Shown: piece after piece, positions 32,620-58,300 of the stretch
Layout of the letters: every line of letters begins with the position of its first letter
Numbering within the stretch: position 1 is the first letter of the stretch
NCBI GenBank assembly: GCA_025267735.1
Contig: CM046307.1
Location: forward strand, 48,279,395-48,343,394
Source of the DNA: Mactra quadrangularis
Taxonomy: Eukaryota > Mollusca > Bivalvia > Venerida > Mactridae
Reading direction: 5' to 3'
Length of the DNA stretch: 64,000 bases
The notes under the pieces: generated by a model
What the model was told of the DNA's origin: nothing
Database searches by the model: none
The model's input: the letters and a program-made list of their open reading frames with translations, nothing else
Position numbers and translations under genes: made by a program

Positions 32620-32791
32620 TCTTACATACTATACGTTCAACATTTTGTGAAGAAAGTTCAGGAGGCAGAATTCTACTTCCGGTTAAGAAATAATTCTATT
32701 TCCGGTGTCCTTCCACACATATACAAGGTCAAGGACGTTTGCAGACGCTTTGCTTGTCAATTAAGATTTATTTACTGTAAACTGCCAGAAA
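32620..32791. promoter_or_regulatory. Bidirectional promoter, SLC38A9 / PGM1
   Basis: Only 172 bp separate the two divergent start codons, so both 5' untranslated regions and core promoters must lie here. ACTTCCGG at 32675-32682 is an ETS-type site common in bidirectional housekeeping promoters, and a second TTTCCGG follows at 32699-32705. No TATA box is evident. Confidence 0.6.
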
Positions 32792-44857
<12,066 letters not shown>

Positions 44858-44970
44858 ATTATCATAAAATGATACACAAGTTATCTTGAAATGATACATG
44901 AAGACAAATTTATCATGAAATGATACTTTAAGACTGATTGTGTACAGGTCTAATACCTACTTTGAGCAAT

Positions 44971-44976
44971 AATAAA
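44971..44976 (+). terminator. PGM1 poly(A) signal candidate
   Basis: AATAAA 114 nt after the PGM1 stop codon, the first canonical signal downstream. Confidence 0.5.
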
Positions 44977-45533
44977 TTACTTACTTGATTATCAATCCTG
45001 CCTTTTTCTAATCTGTTACTATGTCTAGTAAATTTTATTTTCTAAACAAAAAATAAGTATAAAACAAACCTTGGTTGTGCACTAACTAATAATATTTTTT
45101 TAATTAAGTTCTTTCATATTAAAAATTGGCGAGCAAAACTTGGTGATAATCCAGCTGCTACTTTATTATGTCTTAAGAGTTATTGACTTTCACTATCCAT
45201 CTATACCATATTTGAACAAATGGAATCGTCTAAAAATACTTTCACTTGCTTCTTAATACCAAAGATTCACCATGATAATTTATCTTGCACCTTGGACATA
45301 GCATTTATTATTCTTTTATGATAATCATTACTTGTTTATGTTTAAAATTTGAGTTAATTTTATCCACCTTTTATTGTTAAATTGTATTCATCTGTCAATA
45401 ATTAATACATTAACTCTGCTGATTTAAATGTTTACTACAGTATTTTTGTACTCTCTACCAATGAAAATATATTTAAATCAGCTGATAGAATGTATGCACC
45501 AGACAGTAAATAGGACAGTATTTGCTTGCTTTT

Positions 45534-45811
45534 TATACCCCCGCTTCGAAGAAGAGGGGGGTATACTGTTTTACCCTTGTCCGTGCGTCCGTCCATCCAT
45601 CCGTCCGTCCGTCCGTTACAAAATTTCCGTCGCAGTTTTCTCAGCAACTATAACATGCAGCAGCCTAATACTTTGCATATTGCTTCATCCCATAGTCCCA
45701 TATGGTGTAAAGCGATTTCATGCTCCTTGCTCATCTACTTCCTGTTTGTCGCATATTTTTAGATTTTGGCGGGGGTATCACTAGTGAGCATTAGCTCACA
45801 GATTTACTTGT
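45534..45811 (+). mobile_element. CGTCC-containing short element, copy 1
   Basis: The ends carry ATACCCCCGC and GCGGGGGTAT, followed by CACTAGTGAGCATTAGCTCA and TTTACTTG. A run of CGTC tetranucleotides lies at about 45582-45615. An inverted copy with fewer CGTC units is at 53452-53713. The family's abundance in bivalves is from memory, not tested here. Noncoding. Confidence 0.7.
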
Positions 45812-47464
45812 TTTTAAAGTTTATTTTTGACATTTTCCTTTATATTTTTATGCCAACACTCTTGTTATATACATGTACTAATTAATGTTATATAATCTCA
45901 AATTGAGAATCACCTGACAATTGAAGTAAAAAAATCTTGTTACTTTGTGTGCTTTAGTCTAACCAATTCCACCTGATACTCAATCTTTATAAAGAATAAA
46001 TTTTTATTAGTTGATTAGAGCCATATTTATCATTGTAAAATAGTCAAATTCTATCTGATATAGTTCACACCATATGACCTGTGATTTTAACATTCAATAC
46101 ATTCACATACAGTTAATGAGTTTCATAACTTAAAATGGAAATAGTCAAGAAGGATTGTTTCAAGTTTTTATAAGATTATCCTGTATCGGGTCAATGTTGT
46201 CGGACTGTAAAGTATCTTTGATTCATTTTATGTAACATATCTATGGATAAGTGCAAAACTAGTTAATTTACATGTTAATAAAGAAGAATGTAGACTACAT
46301 GTAGTTTTGCTCTAACCCATTGATGTTTATGTATTATCTATTAACCAAGAATTAAATAATTGCTTACTGCAATTTTCAGTCACTTTTATTTTCCTTTTAA
46401 AAATTTTTTAGCCAGTTTTTCATTGCATAATATGAATTATTTGCTGACACATGAGTGTTTTTGGAATGTTATTGTCTAAGTATTAATTGATCATTCCTGC
46501 CATATTAATTATAGCTTTAACAGTAATAGTATTAATGTCTTAATTTTTATTTTATTGTTTTTTTTATGAAGACTGTCCATACCAATAGCTATAGATTTGA
46601 GTTAAAGTAAAAAAACACCAAAAAACAAAAATTAATTAATTCAAAGTAGCTCTTGATTTTATGTTAGAACTTAAGATTATTCATTCAAATTCTTACTTAA
46701 GAAATTAAGAGAAATCATATGCACAAAACATTCATAATATGTTTGCACTTTCTAATAAAAGTAACTGTATTCAATGTAGTGGTTTTTTTTCATATTGTGA
46801 ACATTAAAAAAATGAGTAATATTATTGTTTACAATTCTACACGGATGGCTAGCTTTTATAGGATTGTTGGTGGGTAAAATATTATATGAAATATAAAATG
46901 TTATTTATAAAAAATTGGGGTTTTTATATTTCCCTTTTCCTGGGGCATTTTGTGAAGGTAAAAGTAATTAAATGTATGCTGCTAGGAGTTGAAACAAATA
47001 GAAGAATGTATTACTAGAGCTAGTCAATACTGAAGATTATGTAGTGTCAACATGGATCTTATTGAAATTTTTTTTCTTCTATTTTAAGTCTAAAGACTAC
47101 ACCAGGAACCCAAGTGTTCGGGCTTTCCTCCTGGTATTGGTAAACAAATTTAAATATGATACTCAGTTTTTATTCATAGTGATCTTTAGATCAAATACTT
47201 ACTAATACATAATGTATATAGTCAGAAAATAAGTATTAAAATATTCTGTGTAATGTAATCTTTGTGCTTGTGCTTGGTTCATATACTGTTGTTAGAGGGA
47301 TATAATAAAATTGTTATCATATACCTAGATAGTGTTTAGTCTTATACTCTTATGTGTGTGAACTTACAAAATGTACACAAAATCAACAAAAGAGTTGGCC
47401 TCCATTGCCATATTTTATTCAGTGAGCCATGACTGCTTTTTGTATGCATAGACTTTTATAGGAA

Positions 47465-47660
47465 CAGTTGTCCAGTGCTAGGATGCACACTTAAGGAGAG
47501 GTCTTTGGTTCAAACCACACAATGGACACAAGAAATTAACCTGCAATTGCTTTACTCCACCCTGGTGAAAATGGGTGAAGTAATTCCATTGCGCTTATAT
47601 GTTGGCTGCACGAGGCGGAGTAAGACTTCCCATGGAGATTAATTGATAGATACCAGTAGC
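47465..47660 (+). repeat. SINE family D, decayed copy
   Basis: A tRNA-like head (GTTGTCCAGTGCTAGG, then TTTGGTTCAAACC) and body words TTACTCCACCCTGGTGAAAA match 55130-55350. Confidence 0.55.
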
Positions 47661-48011
47661 CAGATGACCAGGGGTTATAGCAGTAGTCAGGAATGTGCAT
47701 GAGCATGAAAATACATTAAAAATACTTATGAAAAAACCTAGTTGAAAATAACTTAAACCTTGCATTTATTCAACAGCTGGACCAGCCTCTCTGATCAAGT
47801 ATCAGCATAAAGTCATTGTAACCTTTCACTAGTAATGAGCGGTAGTCTACACAACTACGTCATTTTACCTACAAACCTTCTAATAGGTGCGATAGTGCAT
47901 AGTTGCTTCTTGGAAAGTGGAATCTAGTTCTGGAGAATCACAGGGACAATAGTTAGATGAACAGCTTGATTATATGACTCCAGTGGTAGAAAAGGGGGTG
48001 TTCATCTATCC

Positions 48012-48300
48012 AGCCTGGCTAACTCTGTTGGTAGCACACATGTCTACAGATCAATGGGTTGTTGGCTCATTTACCAGGCAGGACATGATGTTGTGGTGTT
48101 TAGTTATAATATAATTTCTGCAGCCATTCTTCCTCCTCCCACTAATTCTAAATCTTATAGGGCAGTTGTCAGTCACTGACTGAAGTAACAGGTTAACAGC
48201 TAAATCCAGAGATTTAGCCTCCTCAGGAACAGTGAGTAGGTAGACTAAAAGCCATAATATGACCTATACAATGTGTTGTTATGGAGTTAAACCCCTAATT
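48012..48300 (+). repeat. SINE family B copy
   Basis: Head CCTGGCTAACTCTGTTGGTAG, then body words CAGCCATTCTTCCTCCTCCC and CAGTTGTCAGTCACTGACTG. The 3' part is ATCCAGAGATTTAGCCTCC ... GACCTATACAATGTG, ending GTTAAACCCC. Confidence 0.65.
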
Positions 48301-48928
48301 ATGTAAAATGTATCTATAATATGCCAGCTCCATAAAACAACAAACAACGTAGCAATTAACTTGCTATTAAATAAACTTAACAACAATGGTAAAGTTTGAG
48401 TTATATTTAATGGTCATGATTATGATTGTTTTTATACAAATGATAATGAATTGAAGTGAGAATTGTTATGTTTTCATGAGAAAAAAATGTAAGAAGTTGG
48501 TACATGTATATTATAATCATAGCTTAAGTCTTTGAAATGGGCCCGAATTTTGCTTGGAAATGTATTTTATAACATTAAAAGTCATTTTGATTATGATTTC
48601 TCCGACACTAAGTTACTAGAGCATCAAACCAATCAATTTGAAGCTAACTTAAGTTCTTACGTTATTCACTCATTTGGTTGAAAGAAATACCATCTCTCAT
48701 TGTACAATAATTACACGGTTTACACCTGATGTCAAATTCAGGTTCATTCATAAAACATACAAAAACAATTTGCATTTATAATGAAATAAAAAACATGTAA
48801 TGTACATACATGTACATGTATATTCATAAAACCAGCACTGTAGTAGAGTCCACAAAATAAAATCAAACTTCACTCATATTTTAATTGATATAGAAATAAT
48901 TAACTCCAAAAAAATCTAGAAATTCTGC

Positions 48929-48934
48929 TTTATT
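48929..48934 (-). terminator. AQR poly(A) signal candidate
   Basis: AATAAA on the minus strand about 410 nt beyond the AQR stop codon. Other non-canonical sites are possible. Confidence 0.3.
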
Positions 48935-49346
48935 CCAAACAGAAATGAGCTTTTGCAAACCAAAGACCATGGAATTGACATTACGCCCATTACCTCCCAT
49001 TTCTAAATATTCATAATCCATTCACCAATGAAAGGCTTAGCATAAAATTATACTTGGACAAACATAGTGACATGTCTTTGGACAACAAGGATTACTATGT
49101 TAAAGAAATTAGCCACTTGTCTAGGGGCGTTGTTATAGTAGCCTAAGCGTAATGTCAGTTGATATAATTTAACTTCAATGGTGTTACTTGGCTACATCTA
49201 CCATGTAGACATCTTGCCAAAAGGATAAATTGATGTAGTTTGTACACATCAGTACATATGTAGACAATCAATTCTACTCAATTGACTGACTGGACTGACT
49301 CTCTAACACTCTTTGTCTTGTTCTCTTTATGAACTGTCTTTAAACA

Positions 49347-52300
49347 CTATGTATCCTTCTTGTTCTTATGTCTTGGTGGTGCTGCCAATTTCTCAGCCTA
49401 TAAATAAACACAACAGAACAATATAATGTAATATTATCAGAATTATGATACAAACAACCCTTTAAAACAAGTAAACCAGTTACATGGGAGAAAGTTCAAA
49501 ATTTCAGACTCAAACAAAGTCATCATTGCTAATATTTACTCATATATGATAGAAAGAGGCTTGCATGTACAAAGACTGGACCGATAAGCTTCAATAGTCA
49601 ATTTCAAATGGAAAATGTGGAAGGGGAAGTTTGCCATCTGACTTTTGCGCGATCAAGTTTAACAAAAATCTCGGAAAAGTTTATACAGTAACTGCTTACA
49701 GAAACTAGCCAGTAATGTCCAGTTAACAACAGAGCCAGTGTTCCCAGGCTCCCACCCCACCATCTGATATTTGTAACATAATCAAGCTAAATAATTCAGT
49801 ATAAACAAGACCATAATTTTTCATCAACACAAAATGCTATAGCCAATAATTATAAACATGAAACTCAAGGTATATTTGAAAGAGAACACAGATCTAAATT
49901 TAGAACTATAAACAACACTCATTTGGTAAAACATGTTAATGTGTAAAACCAATATCTCAAACCAATATCTTGGTCATTTCAGTGATGGGTATAAACAAAC
50001 TTGTCAAGATTTCTTACAGAATTATATAGACCTAATTCGAAACTCCAATTTATGAGTTTTCCCGTCCATGAGCAGACAGCACAAAACAGTTTGTTGCACA
50101 TTATTGCTGAAAAGCACAAAATATGGATTAAATCTTATTGTTCCTTGTACGCATGTTTACATTGTTGACAGTGAAATTTTGTACCACAGGGGAAAACCAA
50201 CATATTTGAAATCCTGATATAGTCTATTGAAAGCCAGTCTAACACTAATACTTACTGATGGTAGATTTCTTATTTTCATCAAAGAATCAATCTTCTGGTT
50301 ATATAAATCGAATACAAACTGTGCCATATGTGCCATATCATTTATTATCATTGGTGGATGTCTTGGTCTTTCATCAATCTAAAATATGATACATAGAATT
50401 TATAAGTAAATTGTTCAGTCACAATTACTAACAATATTTCATGAATACAGCTGAGTAAGAACCAAAAAAATCTGCATTCAATTTGATTACTTTCAACTTT
50501 CCAATATCTTTAGTTACACTTCAACATTCAATAATAATACAACAAAACTGGTACTACAATAATGCTTTTAGAAAAATGGTTTACTATACATAACAAATTT
50601 TTACACTCAAAAGCAAGAGGCATGAAATACAAGTGTTGTTTATACAAAACAAGTAAGATCAAGGAGTCAAATTTGCTGACACCAAAAAAAATCCACATTG
50701 TGTGAAATTTACATATACAATGTACTACAGAACCAATGTTAGAACTACTTTCTCTCCTCATGATGTCATCAGAATATTTGCATAGAAAATCTCCCGAGGA
50801 GTTTGGAATGATACTTAGGCCTAAAAAAAAAATAGTTATGTTTCTGGTTTCATCTCCCGAAAAACATCGGGTCGGTAGGTCGGAATTTTTTTTTTGTATT
50901 TTTTTTTACAATTAAAATCAATATAATGTTAGTTATTATTGGTTTTAACATAATTATTAATGTAAATTTGAGTCAAGTTTATTGTTTCATGTGTACAAAG
51001 TACATGTACATGTATTAGTAAACAGTTTCAGCTTAACTGACATTTCACTTAAGTAATTGACTTCAAAATCTGTACATCTCAAAACCTAGTTTAATATGAC
51101 TATGACTCTGATAAGAAACAGATTCTATTTCAGGTGAATTTTAATTAAGTTGTACTCGTGATTCTTAGTATGGAAACTATCCTTTAATCCCTTACCCATA
51201 ACCACAGTTGGTGAAATCTTAAAGATAATGACTTGACTTGATTTGACATATTTGTCATTTCTCAGAGACATAGCTACATGAGATGAAATATATCTAATTC
51301 CCTGATTTCTCTTAACGATTATAAATGTAGTCAAAATTACCATATTTGCATTATTAAAAACTTTTTTCTTAAAATAAAGGTTCATTAAAGAATTATACTA
51401 TTTCACTGTTAAAATTATCTAAAGAAAGTGATTTCAATGTTAAACCAACGCAAGGGATAAATATGGACTTGAACCAGTGCAAACAATGTAAGTGACGTCT
51501 GGATGTACATGCATATTCCTTTCTTTTAATTCATATTTGTGATTAAATCAAAATATTACCTATATTTTTCTGAGGATTCATTATGTAAGTCAGTAAGTGA
51601 TTCAATTTATCTACACTATTTTCTAAAAATAAGTATGTGACTTTATGCATTAAAAATATGTTTTTTGATATCATAGAGTTTAGAGGAGACAAAAGGGGAC
51701 ACTTTAGAGTCACATACTGGGGACAAAAGAAACATTATTAGAAGAACATACAAGGGACAAAGGGGACACTTTATATTACAGAGTTTATTGAATTCAAATT
51801 ACGCTTAAATTTTACCGAAACGAATGTTGTTGACACTTAAAAAAATTCATTCAGAGATTTTATCCAACTACATACTGGGGAAATGGGGACTGGTGTTTGA
51901 ATTTGTAATTTTCTGTAGCATAGTTTCCTGAATAAAGAAGAACCATTAAGAAAATATAAGCTTATTACATTATAAATGTGCCTTTTAGCATGTTTCACTA
52001 AAATTTGCGTGGGTCGCGAAAATACATGACTGTACGCAAAAAGTTGAAAGGAACTCCATTTTACGAAATATAATATCAAATTATAAATAATAACATTATT
52101 TAGTTGTTATTTGATGACAAAACAGTTTTTTGACGATTACTTTCGTGGAATTTTACTAGTTTGTTTATGATTAGACAAGAGATTCAGAGGGGATTTTCGC
52201 GCGTATGTGCCGAAAATTAGGTGATATTCGAAACATCAACGTAAATCCGACAACCGCGTGTCATAGACTGTAAAGAAGACAATATTGCTTTTTCCCATAA

Positions 52301-55300
52301 ATATCTGTAGACAACATCATGCGTTCATCCTAACACGATTAGCAAACGACATAGTGCTTCTACGCTCATCGATAAAATATGTTAATTCGTTGAATTATAG
52401 ATTGTTAGTCGTTAGTTTGTTTTTCAGAAAAATATGAATGGACAGTGTAATGATTTAACTTTCTTTTAAAACGATTAAAAGGTGGGTGTGATTGACAAGT
52501 ATTAGTAAACTTAAACAAAGATGTTTTGTGCGATCGCCGATAGCGTTTACCTTCATTATCGGCAATTATTTGTTTAACATGTAGTTAACAAATAAAAAAA
52601 CTAGGTCACTCTAGTTTAACGAATTTATGCTTAATAACAATTTAATCAAATTAGACTCCATGATCACACAATAAAGCATACGCTATCACATCGATAAAGA
52701 GTGAAAACTTGCTGACAATGTGTTTGTTATCAAACAAAGGATTAATATTGATTTCAATTGCTACTTGTAAACAATTAAAATGCAGACACTCCCGATATAT
52801 GCATTTGACAATTTGTTACGTAATTAAGTCATGACTACTTCTTGAAATTAATATTATTATTACTGAAATACGCATGACATTTAGAAATCAAATTTCCCGT
52901 TCAATCAACTTATTGAAATTGACGACTGCCGTGAATTCGTCTACGTTACTTTCTCGCCGAATAAACGACTATTCAGTTCGGAGATCGCTATTATGCACGT
53001 CTATTTACTACTTCAACCACGTATTTACAACTAAGTAGGAAGGAATAAAACCAGTTCGCCCGATTACCCGGGTTTTTTTTCGACGTTTTGGTCATAATGT
53101 TTACTAAAAAAAAAAAAAAAAAAATCGGAAATCGGCGGAAAATACGGTCGGTCAGGAAACCCGAAACAAACCTATTTTTTGTTTAGGCCTTAACAATCAA
53201 TGATCAAATGATAAAGACAGAATATTATCTATCACTAGCAGTAAATGCTAGATTTATTTACTTACTCTTCTAGATGTTGGGAAATTCTCCTGTGGATCAA
53301 TATGTAATTCTGTAGGTCTTGAACATAGCTGAAAAAATCATTGCAATCAAATATCATCATAGGTACTTACTTGTATACTGAACTTCAAAATTAAATATAA
53401 GGCTGCAGGACAGTCACAAAAATTAGTTATTTTTTACTTAAGATAAAAGAGACAAGTAAATCTGTGAGCTAATGCTCACTAGTGATATCCCCGCAAAAAT
53501 CTAAAAATATGCGACAAACAGGAAGTAGATGAGCAAGGAGCATGAAATCGCTTTATACCACATGGGACTATGGGATGAAGCAATATGCAAAGTATTAGGC
53601 TGCTGCATGTTATAGTTGCTGAGAAAACTGAGACGGAAATTTTGTAACGGACGGTCGGACGGACGGACAAGGGTAAAACAGTATACCCCCCTCTTCTTCG
53701 AAGCTGGGGTATACAAATCCCTTACATAACATGTTTGTTGAGTATTGTATATATAGGTTAAAATTGAAGAAAAAAGTAATCGCCTTAACTTCATTCAAGC
53801 ACTAGCTTGATTCATTAGTGATAAGATAAGGGGCAAAATAATCAACTAGCCTGACTTTATGGAATCTGTTATTGTTTTATCCTTAATCAATTCTCACCAG
53901 CCCAAAGTTTTAGACTAGCAGATTAAGGTGATGGCTGAAAAAGAGTGCAAAGTTGAAATGTGTACATAGAAAACTGTGCAAAAACACTGAGACCAAGGTT
54001 TAGTGGACAGATAAACACCAATAGAAAATCCAACATTTTCTCTCTACTATTGTTAGAGGTATAAAACATAATGATGTGCTTCATTCTAAAGATTCAACAA
54101 ATGTAACAGAGCCACTTACCCTATTAAAGGCTGGAGTGAGTTCAAAACAATTACTGAATAAAGATACTCTTGCAAACACATATAATCCCAGTCTAGCACG
54201 AGACATAGCTACCACAAGTCTTCTTACATCTCTATATGAAATAAAACATATCATTAGATTATATTACTACCAAAATTTGACATAATTCAATATTTCCAAT
54301 AAAAATGGATAAACTTATAATTTTTGGTGTACCACTAAATGATATTTCACTGAGACAACTAAGAAATCATACATTCAAAAGTAACAAAGCCACAGGCCAG
54401 TTTCTTAAGGAAATTGCTACCATTCCCTCTGGTATCCTTTTTAAACAAAAATTACTAACCATGTGATATCAAATGGAGGGTAACAGGAAGCAAACGTCTA
54501 ACTACCAAGATGGTGAGGAAACTGGGCACATTAGATAAAAATATTATTTTTTACTCAAAACTGAAATAAAATTATTGAATACTGTTAATTTCATGCATAT
54601 AATGCATTGACAGTATGTACACATATAACACTGCGGACCTATTACAATGTTTATGAATGGTAAAGAAGAATTCTTGTTACCTTAAATGACCAACAGTTCT
54701 TGTTCTAACTAATGATAAAAGTATATAATCATTTTGTTGTCCTTGATATCTGTCAACTGTAGTCACCTGAAATATACAGATAATATAACATTATATCACC
54801 ATAGCTACCGATGTTTACAAGACTTGAGTACTATGACAAAATACAATAGATGCAGATTGGAAGCTGAAATATCATACATGACTTGGGAAACAACAACTTT
54901 TAGAAACCATACACTACAGAAATAATTACAACATGAATATATATATTATATTAATCTTATAACTTAACAATCTTAAAACTTTAAATTTATAACTTCCCAC
55001 AAGAATTTGGCAACTAAGGAAAGTTGATTTTACTAAGATTTAATGGAATGCAGGGCTTTTTCCCTTATATAACAATGGCTCCTTCTCTTCTAAAATGTCC
55101 TTGAAATCATTCAGTTTCCCACATTTGGAGTAGAAGCAGTGGTCCAGTGGTAGTACGCACTATTAGGGATCGAGAGGACCGGGTTCGATCCCCACTATGG
55201 GCACTTCTGGTTGTTCTACTCCAACCAGGTGAAAATTGGTTCTGTGATGGATCGCCTGCCTAGGGTGATTTCAGTGATCTGAAGTTATTGTACATGATTG

Positions 55301-58300
55301 TAAAGCCGGCTGAACATGTATATGGAAGCAGACTTAAACCACACTTTTTTAACTTCAACTAAATATGGTTTTTCTTTTCTTTCTACCAATAAAATTGTAA
55401 TAACTTAATACTAATAAATTAAGGGTTCAGGCCCCTTCCCCAAATGCTGAAAAAAACATATATTCTGCCAAGGCCAAAAAGTGCACCAGGATAAATGGAC
55501 TTCAAACTGAGTGTACTTACAACTTCAAGAACCCACAGCTACTAAAACAAAACAATCAAAGATACTTACAGTATGAGGTCTACCTATGAAAGGATTTTTA
55601 GAACATCTTTGACTGATAACATCTCTAATCAAATGTTTCTGTCCATTATATGTAGTTAATATAGAGATCTTCTCAGCAGGATAACCCATCAGTCTCATAT
55701 ACATAAATAATGCTACAACATATTCTGCTTCACCTAGATTCTGTAAAAACATTAGAATATAAATAATGTTGTTTTTGTGTTTTTTTGTTAGGTTTAACAC
55801 TATAGCAATACATTTTAAAAGTCATATCATGACAATAAGTCAACACACACCATTCCTGAGAAGGACTAACCTCTAGATTTAGCTGTTAACCAGTTACTAG
55901 GTGCATACCTCCCTCTGTCAGTGACTGAAAACTGTCCTACAAGATTTAGAATCAGTGGTAGAAGGGAGAGTGGCCAAACTCATGACCAAACTTCATAAAG
56001 GTAAGTCCAACCCTGGAATCGAACCCATCACGGAAATCACGACAAAAATGAAATTAGGGGAAAAAATGTCAATACTTAAGATAACATGGATCCTCTAACA
56101 GAGTAACATTTCTGTCTACTTTATGAAATTTCAACTATTGAACCTATATATTCATCTATGATTTCTCTGTAATGCTTGAGGAATGGGCAAAAATGCTATA
56201 AAAAAGTGCAAAAGTTTTAGGACAGTCTGACAGGGGAATTTTTTACCTGGAAAGGGGAAAAATATATACTTTTTGGAGAGGGGAATGGGGCCCAATTTCG
56301 GTCCCAAAATGGCCTGAAAAAACACACTGTTCTGAATCATTTACATGGATAAAATCAGTCAGACATAGAGTTATACCTATGTATTATCAACTTCAAGTCA
56401 ATATAAACAAGCTTTACAAATGGCAAGTTAATAATATTTCCATAACAGTTTACAAATGAGAGCTGAATCTCAGTCTTCAAATTTGATAATTGCTGGGTTT
56501 TTATATGTACAAAATAAAGATTTTTTCAAAACTATCTTAAGCAAATAGACCCCTAAATTCATCATTACACACAAACCTACAACATACCTGATAGAAGTAA
56601 GGATTAGGCTCTGATTCTCCCACACCATTAAAATCTTCAACATTTATAAGTTGATAATCATAACAGAATCCAGCATTAGCTAAACGATATTCTGAATCAG
56701 TTACAGCATGTGGAAGATTACCTAACTTCTTATATCTCCAGTTATATAAACTTGCTATACTGTAATTTTAAACAATTATATATAATATATACAATATATA
56801 TGTATATTTTTGCTTGTACAAATAGTGAAAATTTACAATATTTTCTTTATCCCTAACCTTCTCACCAAGCAAAATAAACACAATTCATCTTAAGTGTTCG
56901 TCAGAAATCATATCAATACATGTAAGTATAAATGCACCTAGTTAGAATCTGTACTTTAAATAAACATTAACTAGAGCTATCAATGATGTGATGAATACCC
57001 CCACCTGGCACCATGTCGAAGGGAAGGACATTTGACCCCATGAATTGGCCAATATCTTTCAACTTTATTCAAGTTTATCAACTTTATGCATGCGACACAC
57101 AGTCTCGTCATAGTTGACATTTGTGCCATGTAATATTGAATTATATCGAGATATTGCCCAGACAAACCAATTTTCCACAATATATGACCTTTGACCTCTT
57201 TTATTGGCTATACCCTTTGAAGTATCGACTTTGTTCTTGCATGAGACACACCATCTTGTCAAAGTTAACATTTGAGCCAAGTAATTTAAAATTCCATTGG
57301 TTGATGGTGGAGATCGACCGAACAAACAAATTTTCAACAATCCATAGTGGAGTTATTGCCCGGATAAAATATGGGACAGACTGAAGGACAGGCAAAGTGA
57401 CTCCTATATAGCCCCCAACACTAGTGGTGGGGGTATAACTAGTAGAAGTATGGCAAAATTTTCAGTTTTGTTATCTTACCTAGCCCTAGCTCTACCCTGG
57501 GCATCTAGATCTACAGTAGGTACACCAAGTCTTACTAATCTAGTGAACATAGATTGTTCCATATTAGAGAACTTCTGGAATGCCATATTCTTGATGACAG
57601 GTGGTAGCTGATGATGATCTCCTATCATAATCCAACGTTTTAAACGATTTGTGTTAAACTCTGGATTCTATAATATACAAACATTGTACATGTGTTAGTA
57701 ATAAAATCTGTATCAACAGAATATAAATTTTTAAAAAAATCTTGAATTTATTTATTCTTTAAATTTTATATATATACATTAACTGTTTCTATACTGTGAT
57801 TTTATTTGGTTCAATGTGAACTCTATGTGATTAATTGTGAAGCACAATGAAATATATAGATAATATAAATTTTTGTCCGATATAAATGGACTTTGCTTTG
57901 ATAATAAACTTACAATATCATTATCACGAACATCAAAGATGAATCTTAAGGTGAAAAAAATCAATATAAATAGACAATGATACACTGGAACCTCGCTTAA
58001 AATCCACCCCGATTCAAGGTCCACCCCGCTAAAAAGACCGGTTTTGAAAAGAACGGATATTTTTGCTCTGTATTTAGTCTTCTTTAACCCCGAAATTAGG
58101 ACCAACCCGCTACTCCGTAATACGACCACTTCTTGCTGATAAAACGCTTTAAATGCGTGCATTTTGACCCCGCTAAAAAAAGACCACTTTAAATTCGCGA
58201 AATATTTGGCAAGCGACTGGTAGTCTTGACTATGGTATATGTTTTTCACACCTGTGTAGATAATACACTGCACCCATTGTTCGTAAACAAAAGATGTCAA

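Larger units (their letters stand above)
44858..49346. other. Intergenic gap between converging PGM1 and AQR
   Basis: AT-rich. It contains the PGM1 poly(A) signal candidate (44971), a CGTCC-rich short element (45534-45811), a SINE at 47465-47660 and a SINE family B copy at 48012-48300. Between 45812 and 47464 and between 48301 and 49346 I see no gene or clear repeat. An AATAAA on the minus strand at 48929-48934 could serve AQR. Confidence 0.5.

Noticed and set aside
45428..45784. 118-codon frame with Arg-Pro-Ser repeats
   Set aside because: The repeats come from the CGTCC array of a short mobile element, and the same frame reappears in its second copy.
57779..58300. 173-codon minus-strand open frame
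   Set aside because: It overlaps a pogo-like repeat end, has no recognisable domain and lies inside an AQR intron; composition looks like chance.
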